This document shows positions 17,138 to 25,402 of a stretch of 64,000 nt of DNA, in pieces. Numbering within the stretch: the first letter of the stretch is position 1; each line of letters starts with the position of its first letter. This DNA is from Robinsoniella peoriensis (lineage in GTDB: Bacteria > Bacillota > Clostridia > Lachnospirales > Lachnospiraceae), in the NCBI RefSeq assembly GCF_000797495.1, contig NZ_JTGN01000007.1, positions 1 to 64,000 of the forward strand, in the 5' to 3' direction. The translations under genes were made by a program, and so were the position numbers. The notes under the pieces were generated by a model. It did not search any database, was not told where the DNA came from, and was given only the letters and a program-made list of their open reading frames with translations.

Positions 17138-17800
17138 ATGAAAACTACAATTATAGGTTGTAAAACCCTTCAGGATGAACTGGAAACCGCCCTCCAAAAA
17201 ACCGGATTATCTTATCCGATCATCTGGGTTGAGTCGGGACTTCACAATACTCCGGATAGATTAAGAGCACGGTTACAGGAAATATTCAGTAAAATTACAG
17301 ATGCCGAAAGAGTGCTTGTGGCGATGGGATTTTGCGGGAATTCCGTGCAGAACTTAAAAGCAGGAAACTTTGAAGTTATTATTCCAAGAGTAGATGACTG
17401 TATTACCCTTTTACTGGGATCGGTTCAGCGAAGAGAGGAGATAGCCAGACAAAAGGGAACATATTTTCTCAGCAAAGGATGGCTGAACGGGGAACAGAAT
17501 ATATGGGCAGAATATCAGTATGCCCAGAAGAAATACGGGGTAAGAAGGACAAAATCACTTTACAGAGAAATCTTAAAGCATTACAAAAGGCTTGGTATAC
17601 TGGATACCGGATGCTATCCCATTGAGAAGCTGATGGAAGAAACAAAAGAAATAGCAGCTACACTTGAATTAGAACAGGAAAAACTGAGTGCATCTGTGGA
17701 TTATCTGGTGAAATTATTGGAAGGCCCCTGGCCTGCAGGTCAATTTCTTACAGTCGCCCCGAATGCAATTATTGAATATCGGGATTTGTGGTTGAAATAG
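17138..17800 (+). CDS. DUF1638 protein of the corrinoid operon
   Basis: This 220-residue cytosolic protein resembles the DUF1638 family, which often sits beside corrinoid methyltransferase genes. No biochemical function is known to me. Visible features are an N-terminal IIGCKTLQDELE strand-helix, an AMGFCGNSV loop, the strand VIIPRVDDCITLLLGS, and GTYFLSKGW, suggesting a metal- or cofactor-binding alpha/beta fold with conserved Cys and Asp. The ribosome site GGAGG is 14 bases before the ATG, longer than usual. It is the last gene before a bidirectional terminator. It could help corrinoid activation or handling, but this is a guess from context. Confidence 0.72.
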   Translation: MKTTIIGCKTLQDELETALQKTGLSYPIIWVESGLHNTPDRLRARLQEIFSKITDAERVLVAMGFCGNSVQNLKAGNFEVIIPRVDDCITLLLGSVQRREEIARQKGTYFLSKGWLNGEQNIWAEYQYAQKKYGVRRTKSLYREILKHYKRLGILDTGCYPIEKLMEETKEIAATLELEQEKLSASVDYLVKLLEGPWPAGQFLTVAPNAIIEYRDLWLK

Positions 17801-17821
17801 GACTTGCGCCACAGGACCTAC

Positions 17822-17861
17822 AAAAAGACGGCATCTGCGTAAATGCGGATACCGCCTTTTT
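17822..17861. terminator. Bidirectional terminator between DUF1638 gene and aroA
   Basis: An A-rich run, a GC-rich stem of about 13 pairs with a few mismatches, a TAAA-type loop and a run of T give terminators on both strands, as expected between convergent genes. Confidence 0.75.
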
Positions 17862-17919
17862 ACATTTCCTTTGTGCCGGTCACGGATAAGTTCATAGATG
17901 CGTGCCTGGAAAACAAAAC

Positions 17920-19197
17920 TCAGTTATTTAATCTTGCAAGATCCTGGTAAAATCCAGGATAACTGATATTTACACAGTCCGCATCTTCAATATGCGTCGT
18001 GCCGCTGCTTGCCAGGGCAGCAATTGCAAATGACATTGCAATACGATGGTCTTTATGGCTTTTTATTGTACTGCCATGAAGCCCGGTTCCGCCTTTTATA
18101 ATCATACCGTCTTCCGTTGCCTGTATATCTGCGCCCATGGAGGCCAGGTTATTCACCATTACGTCAATGCGGTTAGATTCTTTCACTTTTAATTCCTGAG
18201 CATCTTTAATAACAGTTGTGCCTTTGGCAAAACAAGCCAGAACGGCTACCACGGGAAGTTCATCAATAAGTGTAGGTATCATGGAACCGCCCACCGTAAT
18301 GCCTTTCAGGCTGCTGTGACGGACTAGGATATCTGCAGTAGGTTCGCCGTTGTCACAATTTTCATTTAACAGTGTTAAATCTGCGCCCATTTCCCGGCAG
18401 ACATGGAGGAGACCATCTCTGGTAGGATTTATTCCCACATTTTTAATCAGTATTTCAGAACCAGGTACAATCAATCCTGCTGCAATAAAATACGCAGCGG
18501 ATGAAATATCTCCGGGAACGGATACGCTTTGTCCCTTTAACACGGGATTTGGCAGGATGGTTGCAGTAGTTCCTTTACAGGTAACATTTCCACCGAAATA
18601 ATTCAGCATAATTTCTGAGTGGTTACGGGAAACGAATGGTTCTGTAACGCTGGTAGGGGTATCTGCATATAGTCCGGCAAGGAGAACGGCCGATTTTACC
18701 TGGGCAGAAGCCACGGGTGAAGTATAATGTATCCCGTGCAGATGCTTTCCAATGATCCGAAGAGGAGCACAGCCGTTATCCCGGATGCTGATAAGCTCAG
18801 CCCCCATCATGGATAACGGATCAATAATCCGCTTCATGGGACGTTTCTGGATCGATTCGTCACCGTTTAAGATACTTTCAAATGACTGTCCGGACAGAAT
18901 ACCGGATATCATACGTGTAGTTGTACCGCTGTTACCGGTATCCAGGGTATCAGCTGGAGCTGTCAGTCCATGGAGCCCTTTTCCATGTATGCGGATGCAG
19001 TCCGGGGTATTTTCAATATCAACACCCAGCTTTTTAAAACAGCTGATCGTAGAAAGGCAGTCAGCTCCCTGCAGAAAATTTCTCACTTCTGTAGTTCCTA
19101 AGGAGAGTGCGCCGAACATAACGGCACGATGTGAGATGGATTTGTCACCGGGAACTGTGATTTCTCCTTTTAAAGCTTTTGTTTTTTTGAATTCCAT
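17920..19197 (-). CDS. aroA: 3-phosphoshikimate 1-carboxyvinyltransferase (EPSP synthase)
   Basis: AroA joins PEP and shikimate 3-phosphate, the sixth step to chorismate. The 425 residues carry all usual signatures: PGDKSISHRAVMFGALS at the N-terminus, LDTGNSGTTTRM, DELPVVAVLACFAKG, KESNRI and HKDHRIAMSFAIAALAS at the end. It is preceded by AGGAGG five bases before the ATG. It is the third gene of the minus-strand aroF-tyrA-aroA operon, 42 bases after tyrA. The first glycine-rich motif reads GNSGTTTRM, so I make no statement on inhibitor class. Confidence 0.96.
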   Translation of the reverse strand: MEFKKTKALKGEITVPGDKSISHRAVMFGALSLGTTEVRNFLQGADCLSTISCFKKLGVDIENTPDCIRIHGKGLHGLTAPADTLDTGNSGTTTRMISGILSGQSFESILNGDESIQKRPMKRIIDPLSMMGAELISIRDNGCAPLRIIGKHLHGIHYTSPVASAQVKSAVLLAGLYADTPTSVTEPFVSRNHSEIMLNYFGGNVTCKGTTATILPNPVLKGQSVSVPGDISSAAYFIAAGLIVPGSEILIKNVGINPTRDGLLHVCREMGADLTLLNENCDNGEPTADILVRHSSLKGITVGGSMIPTLIDELPVVAVLACFAKGTTVIKDAQELKVKESNRIDVMVNNLASMGADIQATEDGMIIKGGTGLHGSTIKSHKDHRIAMSFAIAALASSGTTHIEDADCVNISYPGFYQDLARLNN

Positions 19198-19239
19198 AAA
19201 ACCTCCATATGTAAATCATCCGTTTAGAAAAGTAAAATC

Positions 19240-20337
19240 CTATCGCTCATAAATGGTATAGCGGTATTTTCTTAATAAATCTACGGCCTTTTTCAATGCG
19301 TTTTCTTCATAAAATTCTACCCGCAGGACACCTTCTTCGAATTCACGGTTGTGTACGATCCCGATATTCTTAATACTGATGCCATTGGTGGCAAGAATGG
19401 TTGCAAGAGCAGCGATCCCGCCGGCTTCGTCTACCATATCACAGTAAAGCATATGAACCTTTTTCAGAGGACCGCTGGAAGAGTCCGAGATAGAATCCCT
19501 GTATTCCCTGGAGCTGTCAAATAATTGATAGATATCCTGGTTATCTTTTTCAGTTAAAGCAGTTTTTACCTGGTTCAGACTATCAATATAGCGGTTTAGA
19601 ACAGTCAGGATATTACCGCTGTTCGTCATGCAGATCTGTTCCCACATTTCTGCAGAAGAAGAAGCAATTCTGGTAATATCTTTAAAGCCTCCGGCTGCAA
19701 TTGTTTTCATGGTTTCATTCCCCGTATCAGAATCTTTTACCAGATTTACCAGAGTGGAAGCGATGATATGGGGCAGGTGGCTGATGGCAGCTGTAGCAAA
19801 ATCATGTTCTTCATAATTTAACACAAGGGGTATTGCTTTTAATGCTGATACAAATGTTTTATACTTTTGTACCATTTCTGCAGGGACAGTGGCTGATGGA
19901 GTAAGGATGTAATATGCATTCTCAATTAAATGACGCTTAGCATTTCGAATCCCTGTCTTTTCACTTCCCGCCATGGGGTGCCCTCCTATGAAATTATCTT
20001 CCATATCAAGGGCAATGACTTTCTCGTGGATATCGGTCTTAGTGCTGCCTACATCTGTCAGAATGCAGTCTTTTTTTATGAAATCCTTTAACTGACAAAG
20101 ATAAGCGGCATTGGATTCAACCGGTGCGCATAAAAATATATAGTCGCAGCTGCCAAACTCCTGTGTAATTCCTTCGCAGGCAGCATCAATAATGCCTTCA
20201 GCCAGAGCATAGTCAATGGTTGACTGACTTCTGGTATGGGCGATTATTTTCGTTTCCGGGTAAAAATAGCGGATGGCTTTGGCAATCGACCCGCCAATGA
20301 GTCCAAGGCCGATAAAGCCAACGGTTACATCATTCAT
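19240..20337 (-). CDS. tyrA: Prephenate dehydrogenase with C-terminal ACT domain
   Basis: TyrA oxidises prephenate to 4-hydroxyphenylpyruvate with NAD, the tyrosine branch. The N-terminal dinucleotide fold shows VGFIGLGLIGGSIAKAI. The central helical domain carries the substrate region GGHPMAGSEKTG and the conserved SHLPHI histidines. The C-terminal 70 residues (from about VDEAGGIAALATIL) form an ACT domain, which usually gives tyrosine feedback inhibition. The start overlaps the aroF stop by four bases (20334-20337), so translation is probably coupled. Confidence 0.94.
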   Translation of the reverse strand: MNDVTVGFIGLGLIGGSIAKAIRYFYPETKIIAHTRSQSTIDYALAEGIIDAACEGITQEFGSCDYIFLCAPVESNAAYLCQLKDFIKKDCILTDVGSTKTDIHEKVIALDMEDNFIGGHPMAGSEKTGIRNAKRHLIENAYYILTPSATVPAEMVQKYKTFVSALKAIPLVLNYEEHDFATAAISHLPHIIASTLVNLVKDSDTGNETMKTIAAGGFKDITRIASSSAEMWEQICMTNSGNILTVLNRYIDSLNQVKTALTEKDNQDIYQLFDSSREYRDSISDSSSGPLKKVHMLYCDMVDEAGGIAALATILATNGISIKNIGIVHNREFEEGVLRVEFYEENALKKAVDLLRKYRYTIYER

Positions 20338-21350
20338 TTAAATGTCCTTTCTGCAAGTTTTGCAAATGGTATCAGTTCGTCAGAAAGTCCATCGAACTGT
20401 TCAAAAGTCAGTGACTGCGGTCCGTCGGAGAGCGCGCAGGCAGGATTGTTATGTACTTCGATCATCAGTCCGTCTGCTCCGGCAGCGATTGCACATTTAG
20501 CCAATGGTGCTACATAGGCTCTTACTCCGGTAGCGTGGCTTGGATCAACGATGATTGGCAGATGGGACTTGGATTTAATTACAGGGACAGCACTGATATC
20601 CAGTGTATTCCTGGTGGCAGTTTCGAAGGTACGGATTCCTCGCTCGCAGAGAACCACATTTGGATTCCCCTCCGCGATAATATATTCCGCAGCATTTAAC
20701 CATTCATCAATTGTTGCAGCAAGACCACGTTTTAATAATACCGGAAGTCCGGAACGCCCTGCTTCTTTCAGAAGCTGGAAGTTCTGCATATTTCTGGCAC
20801 CGATCTGGATCATATCCACATACCTGGCAGCAGCTTCGATAGCTTTTTCACTGATTACTTCACAAATAGTGTTAAGCCCTGTTTCCTCCCTTGCGGTTTG
20901 CATGTAACGGAGTCCTTCTTCTTCCAGTCCCTGGAATGAGTATGGGGAGGTACGTGGCTTGTATGCACCGCCGCGAACAAATGTTGCGCCTGCTTTTTTA
21001 ACAGCGTGGGCGATTAAAAGAAGCTGTTCCTCAGATTCAACCGCGCAGGGACCAGCCATGATTGTTAAGTTATTTGGTCCGATCTCTGTATTGCCTACTT
21101 TAATTACGCTGGGTTCCGGATGAAATTTTTTGTTGGATAATTTGTACGTTTCTGTTACAGGAACAATCTTATCAACACCGGGAGCGATTTCCAGATTCTG
21201 GTTGGATAGTTTAGTTTTGTCTCCAACTACACCGATAATCGTTACTTCCTGGCCCTGTGACAAATGGGTTTCTAATCCTTTGGATTTTATTAACTGCACC
21301 ACGTGGTCAATATTTTCCTGGGGTGCGTGAGGTTTCATTACAATGATCAT
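20334..21350 (-). CDS. aroF: 3-deoxy-7-phosphoheptulonate synthase (type I beta)
   Basis: This is DAHP synthase, the entry enzyme of the shikimate pathway, of the 338-residue form with an N-terminal ferredoxin-like regulatory domain (about residues 1-70) in front of the catalytic barrel. Landmarks are AGPCAVESEEQ, RGGAYKPRTSPYSFQG, and HLPIIVDPSHATG near the end. In relatives such as the Thermotoga enzyme the N-terminal domain mediates feedback by Tyr or Phe; the same is likely here. AAGGAG precedes the ATG by about nine bases. It is the first gene of the minus-strand operon. Confidence 0.95.
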   Translation of the reverse strand: MIIVMKPHAPQENIDHVVQLIKSKGLETHLSQGQEVTIIGVVGDKTKLSNQNLEIAPGVDKIVPVTETYKLSNKKFHPEPSVIKVGNTEIGPNNLTIMAGPCAVESEEQLLLIAHAVKKAGATFVRGGAYKPRTSPYSFQGLEEEGLRYMQTAREETGLNTICEVISEKAIEAAARYVDMIQIGARNMQNFQLLKEAGRSGLPVLLKRGLAATIDEWLNAAEYIIAEGNPNVVLCERGIRTFETATRNTLDISAVPVIKSKSHLPIIVDPSHATGVRAYVAPLAKCAIAAGADGLMIEVHNNPACALSDGPQSLTFEQFDGLSDELIPFAKLAERTFK

Positions 21351-21383
21351 AATTTTATTCTCCTTCTATGTTTAGCTCCTGTT

Positions 21384-21412
21384 ATTCTACTATTGAAAAG
21401 CTCTTCTGTCAA
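21384..21412 (-). promoter_or_regulatory. Promoter of aroF-tyrA-aroA
   Basis: Read on the minus strand, TTGACA (21412-21407) and TAGAAT (21389-21384) are 17 bases apart. The leader is only about 25 bases, leaving no space for a T-box or attenuator. Confidence 0.8.
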
Positions 21413-21480
21413 TACTTTGACGCTTTAACGCGGCGAAAATTTGGGGTTAAAAAAATATTTGTTAAAAGTGAATAAAATAC

Positions 21481-21509
21481 TTGAAATATTGTGACAATTT
21501 TAGTAAAAT
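21481..21509 (+). promoter_or_regulatory. Promoter of the EF-G-like gene
   Basis: TTGAAA (21481-21486) and TAAAAT (21504-21509) with 17 bases between, divergent from the aroF promoter. Confidence 0.6.
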
Positions 21510-21578
21510 ATATCCATAGACTAAACAAGGGATGACAGCAGTGTCATTCGCAAATAACTAGTATTGGAGGAATTTAAT

Positions 21579-23669
21579 ATGAAAGTGTACACATCAGACA
21601 GGATTCGCAACGTAGTTGTCTTAGGGCATGGTGGAGCAGGTAAGACCAGCTTAGTAGAAGCAATGGCTTATTTATCAGGAATTACCAGCAGATTAGGCAG
21701 CGTAACAGAAGGCAATACCGTAAGTGATTTTGATAAAGAAGAGATCAAAAGAAAATTCTCAATCAGCACATCCGTTGTACCGATTATTTGGAATGATGTC
21801 AAAGTGAATGTTTTAGATACCCCCGGATACTTTGATTTTGTAGGTGAAGCGGAAGAGGCAGCTGCAGCAGCAGATGCGGCGGTGATTGTTATTAACGGTA
21901 AAAGCGGTGTGGAAGTAGGTACACAGAAGGCATGGGATCTCTGTGAGAAGTATAAGCTACCCAGAATGTTCTTTGTAACGAATATGGATCTGGATAATGC
22001 CAGCTACCGTGAAGTAGTAGAACAGCTTACCGATTTGTACGGAAAAAAGATTGCGCCAATCCATCTGCCTATACGTGAAAATGAAAAATTTGTAGGATAT
22101 GTAAATGTTGTTCGCAAAGCGAGCAGGAAATGGGTGGATAAAGGTCAGAAGGTTGATTGTGAGACTCCTGAATATTCATTAGAATATCTGGAGAAATACA
22201 GAGAAATCTTATTAGAGGCTGTTGCAGAGACAAGTGAAGATTTCATGGACCGCTATTTTAGCGGAGAAGAATTTTCTGTTCATGAAATTATGGCAGCGCT
22301 GACCGTAAATGTTTCCGACGGTTCCATTGTTCCGGTATCTATGGGTTCCCCGGTAAATATCCAGGGTGTCGCTAATCTTCTGGATGACATCGTACAATAT
22401 TTCCCAAGTCCGGATAAAAGAAATTTTGCTGGAATTAATATGAAGACCAAAGAGATCTTCGAAGCGAATTACGATTTCGCCAAGGCAAAATCTGCATACA
22501 TTTTCAAGACAATTGTAGATCCGTTTATTGGAAAATATTCTTTGATAAAGGTATGCTCCGGCGTTATTAAGAATGATGATACTCTGTTTAATTATGATAA
22601 AGATTTAGAAGAGAAGATTAATAAACTGTATGTATTTGAAGGAAGTAAGCCAATTGAAGTAACGGAATTGCATGCCGGGGATATCGGGGCAATCGGAAAA
22701 CTGTCCCATGCACGTACCGGTGATACGCTGTCTACAAAGACAACTCCAATCCAGTTTGGCAAAATGGATCTGTCCATTCCTTATACATATAAGAGATATA
22801 AGGCAAAGAACAAAGGCGATGAAGATAAGATCTCACAGGCATTGACGAAGATGATGCATGAAGACCTGACCATGAAAGCAATAAATGATGGTGAAAACCG
22901 ACAGTCTCTGCTCTATGGAATGGGAGACCAGCATTTGGATATTATCCAGAGCAAGCTGTTAAGTAAATATAAAATTGAAATTGACCTGGATAAACCAAAG
23001 GTTGCATTTAGAGAAACTATCCGTAAGAGTTCCGATGTTGAATCTAAATATAAGAAACAGTCCGGCGGACATGGACAGTATGGTCATGTTAAAATGCGTT
23101 TTGAGCCATCGGGTGATCTGGAAACGCCATATGTGTTTGAACAGGTCGTAGTGGGCGGTGCCGTACCAAAGAATTACTACCCGGCAGTAGAAAAGGGAGT
23201 TCAGGATTCTATGCAGAAAGGCCCGTTAGCAGCATATCCGGTTGTGGGTGTGAAAGCGGTACTCTATGATGGATCCTACCATCCGGTAGATTCTTCTGAA
23301 ATGGCATTTAAGACAGCAGCAGTGCAGGCATTCAAGAAGGGCTTTATGGAAGCTTCCCCGGTACTTCTGGAGCCAATTGCATCATTGAAAGTAATTGTTC
23401 CCGATAAGTATACGGGTGACGTTATGGGCGATATGAATAAGCGCCGCGGCCGTGTACTTGGAATGAACCCGGATTCTAAGGGGAACCAGGTTATTGAAGC
23501 CGACATACCTATGACAGAACTTTATGGATATTCCACAGCACTTCGCTCAATGACAGGCGGAAGCGGAACCTTCTCATATGAATTCGCACGTTATGAGCAG
23601 GCACCATCTGATATTCAGGCAAAAGAAGTTGAAGCCAGAGCAAGTAAAGTAAATACAAATGAAGAATAA
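21579..23669 (+). CDS. EF-G-like translation GTPase (paralogue)
   Basis: This 696-residue protein has the five-domain plan of elongation factor G. The P-loop GHGGAGKTS is near residue 16, switch II reads DTPGYFDF, and domain IV/V segments such as SGGHGQYGHVKMRFEP and EADIPMTELYGYSTALRSMT are clear. The G4 motif reads TNMD instead of the NKxD expected for guanine specificity, a change seen in EF-G-like paralogues. It is therefore more likely a secondary translation or ribosome-recycling factor than the main FusA, which normally lies beside rpsG and tufA. ATG 21579 follows TTGGAGGAAT; the upstream TTG is part of the ribosome site. A strong terminator follows. Confidence 0.82.
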   Translation: MKVYTSDRIRNVVVLGHGGAGKTSLVEAMAYLSGITSRLGSVTEGNTVSDFDKEEIKRKFSISTSVVPIIWNDVKVNVLDTPGYFDFVGEAEEAAAAADAAVIVINGKSGVEVGTQKAWDLCEKYKLPRMFFVTNMDLDNASYREVVEQLTDLYGKKIAPIHLPIRENEKFVGYVNVVRKASRKWVDKGQKVDCETPEYSLEYLEKYREILLEAVAETSEDFMDRYFSGEEFSVHEIMAALTVNVSDGSIVPVSMGSPVNIQGVANLLDDIVQYFPSPDKRNFAGINMKTKEIFEANYDFAKAKSAYIFKTIVDPFIGKYSLIKVCSGVIKNDDTLFNYDKDLEEKINKLYVFEGSKPIEVTELHAGDIGAIGKLSHARTGDTLSTKTTPIQFGKMDLSIPYTYKRYKAKNKGDEDKISQALTKMMHEDLTMKAINDGENRQSLLYGMGDQHLDIIQSKLLSKYKIEIDLDKPKVAFRETIRKSSDVESKYKKQSGGHGQYGHVKMRFEPSGDLETPYVFEQVVVGGAVPKNYYPAVEKGVQDSMQKGPLAAYPVVGVKAVLYDGSYHPVDSSEMAFKTAAVQAFKKGFMEASPVLLEPIASLKVIVPDKYTGDVMGDMNKRRGRVLGMNPDSKGNQVIEADIPMTELYGYSTALRSMTGGSGTFSYEFARYEQAPSDIQAKEVEARASKVNTNEE

Positions 23670-23680
23670 ATTGGAATAGG

Positions 23681-23711
23681 AAAAGGGGGCAGAAATTTTG
23701 CCCCCTTTTTG
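23681..23711 (+). terminator. Terminator after the EF-G-like gene
   Basis: AAAAGGGGGCA and TGCCCCCTTTTT form a strong stem around a short AT loop, followed by T residues. Confidence 0.9.
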
Positions 23712-23955
23712 TAATTAGAGATATACCTATCCTGTAAATATACCGGATACAGAATAGCGGGTGCAGCTGTTTTCTAAAACAGGATTTCTAGATATTGTTG
23801 TATATATTTATGCCAATAATGAAATGATACCTTATATATTGGCTGAAGTGAAGCAGCCAGGTTACGGAATCAAAAACGCCCAGGGGGGGGGCAGATGAAA
23901 TCATATCTGGTGTCAGCACCCTAAGCAAGGAAAAGAGAATTATAGGAGAGTAAAA

Positions 23956-24342
23956 ATGAAAAGCAGTACATGTGTATTATTATATGGATTAAAAGATACG
24001 CCAAAAGGAGAGAAAGTCAAAGCAGTTCTGAAAAAGATGGGCATTGAAGCCAAAGATATTCCATTAGAAGAATACTACCAGCCCATAGGTCTGCTGGCAG
24101 GAATTCCGGGATTTCAAAAAGAAGAAAGAAAATACACCGGAGGTGGATTTCCGGATGAGATGATGGTGATGCATTTAAACAGCAGCCAGGTAGATGCCCT
24201 TTTAGCCAGGTTTCGACAGGAAGGAGTAGAGCGTATCGACCTGAAAGCAATCATTACAGAATTCAACCGTTCCTGGAATTCCCTGCAGCTTTATTTAGAA
24301 CTGCATAAGGAGCATGAAACAATGACCAGGCGAAATCCATAA
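23956..24342 (+). CDS. DUF3783-like small protein
   Basis: This 128-residue cytosolic protein resembles DUF3783, a family of unknown function found in Clostridia. It begins with a strand-helix pattern (CVLLYGLKDTPKGEKVKAVL), has a central region with two Gly-rich loops (LAGIPGF, GGGFPDEMMVMH) and ends in a helical tail rich in Glu/His/Lys. The ribosome site is ATAGGAGAG. The upstream gap 23712-23955 contains a run of nine G (23883-23891) and a small GGTG/CACC hairpin but no recognised regulator. A terminator follows shared with the convergent rubredoxin gene. Confidence 0.6.
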   Translation: MKSSTCVLLYGLKDTPKGEKVKAVLKKMGIEAKDIPLEEYYQPIGLLAGIPGFQKEERKYTGGGFPDEMMVMHLNSSQVDALLARFRQEGVERIDLKAIITEFNRSWNSLQLYLELHKEHETMTRRNP

Positions 24343-24362
24343 GGCATATTAGTTAAACCAAT

Positions 24363-24402
24363 AAAAAACAGCCCGCAAAAATCAGGAAGGGGGCTGTTTT
24401 TT
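24363..24402. terminator. Bidirectional terminator
   Basis: AAAAAACAGCCC (24363-24374) pairs exactly with GGGCTGTTTTTT (24391-24402). The A and T runs on both sides let it act for both convergent genes. Confidence 0.85.
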
Positions 24403-24484
24403 ATGTAAATAGGAGGTACCATATATAGTATAGGAATTGTAGTGCCTGCGGATGACATTACAATTCCGCCGTAAGCTAATAAAA

Positions 24485-25108
24485 TCAATCTATTTTTTCA
24501 AAATAAGATGCATCCTTTCCACATACCGGACATATAAAATCTTCCGGAAGTTCGTCTGCTTCTAATATATATCCACAGACACTGCAGCGGAAGCCCTTTG
24601 TCTGGCTTTCCTGATAGGAAGGAGCATTTTTAGGAGTAGTACCTTTCTTTTTGCTATGATAATCGGCATAAGTCAGAACCTGGGAATCAGAAGGGATATC
24701 AGCTTCTGTAACTTCTCCAATTAAAATCACATGGGTATCAACGTCCAGTCTGTCTGTTACTTTACAGGAAAACCTTGCTGCAATACCCTCTGTGGGGTAG
24801 GGGTTTCCGTTTAAGTCACGCTCATAAGATGCCTGTTCAAATTTCTCGGCGTCCCTGCCAGACTGGAAACCAAAGGTTTTAATGAGTTCCATATCTACCT
24901 CTTCGGAAAGTACGACAGCAGAGAAAGATCCGGCACCCTCGATCAGACGCAGGGTTTCGTTATTCTTATTTAAGGCGATAGATAGTCTTGCAGGTGAGGA
25001 AGTCACCTGGGCCAGAGTGTTAATCACACAGCCGCCGTCTTTATTTTCGTAATTGGCGGAAACGATATATACACCATAACTGAGTTTAAAAAAAGCTTTT
25101 GTATTCAT
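24485..25108 (-). CDS. High-molecular-weight rubredoxin (flavin reductase-rubredoxin fusion)
   Basis: The 207-residue protein joins an FMN-binding flavin-reductase-like domain (about 1-160) to a C-terminal rubredoxin. The four iron ligands are Cys175, Cys178, Cys193 and Cys196 (CSVCGY and CPVCG). In Moorella and other anaerobes the same fusion (Hrb) hands electrons from NADH to flavodiiron protein FprA, which reduces oxygen or nitric oxide. A similar protective role is likely; no fprA gene lies in the window. The upstream promoter is a perfect consensus one with an AT-rich palindrome next to the -35 box. Confidence 0.88.
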   Translation of the reverse strand: MNTKAFFKLSYGVYIVSANYENKDGGCVINTLAQVTSSPARLSIALNKNNETLRLIEGAGSFSAVVLSEEVDMELIKTFGFQSGRDAEKFEQASYERDLNGNPYPTEGIAARFSCKVTDRLDVDTHVILIGEVTEADIPSDSQVLTYADYHSKKKGTTPKNAPSYQESQTKGFRCSVCGYILEADELPEDFICPVCGKDASYFEKID

Positions 25109-25208
25109 TGTAAAATTCCCTTTCTTAATGTAATTCGGTGATCAGAATTTACAGCTATTGCTATATCATATCTTTCCACGGAAAATGTTTTTGTATTCCT
25201 ATATTCGT

Positions 25209-25237
25209 ATTATATAGCATAAATTTCCAAATGTCAA
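25209..25237 (-). promoter_or_regulatory. Promoter of the rubredoxin fusion gene
   Basis: On the minus strand TTGACA (25237-25232) and TATAAT (25214-25209) are spaced by 17 bases, a perfect consensus promoter about 100 bases before the gene. Confidence 0.85.
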
Positions 25238-25255
25238 TAACAATAATTATTACTA
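25238..25255. promoter_or_regulatory. AT-rich palindrome next to the -35 box
   Basis: TAACAATAATTATTACTA is a near-perfect dyad directly upstream of the -35 box. It loosely recalls PerR/Fur-type boxes, which would fit an oxygen- or NO-protection gene. The regulator is not identified. Confidence 0.35.
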
Positions 25256-25402
25256 ATATTGAATTGTTTCAGGTTAATTTGGGTTACCATCACAAAACTA
25301 CCATTTATCATCCATGGATTCAACACATTTATCGATTATTCTAGTTGCATAAGATTTTAAGAAAAATTAAGACAGATGAAGAGATCACTAATGGAGGGAA
25401 AT

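Noticed and set aside
21351..21406. T-box or tyrosine attenuator before aroF
   Set aside because: The promoter leaves only about 25 leader bases, too few for such a structure.
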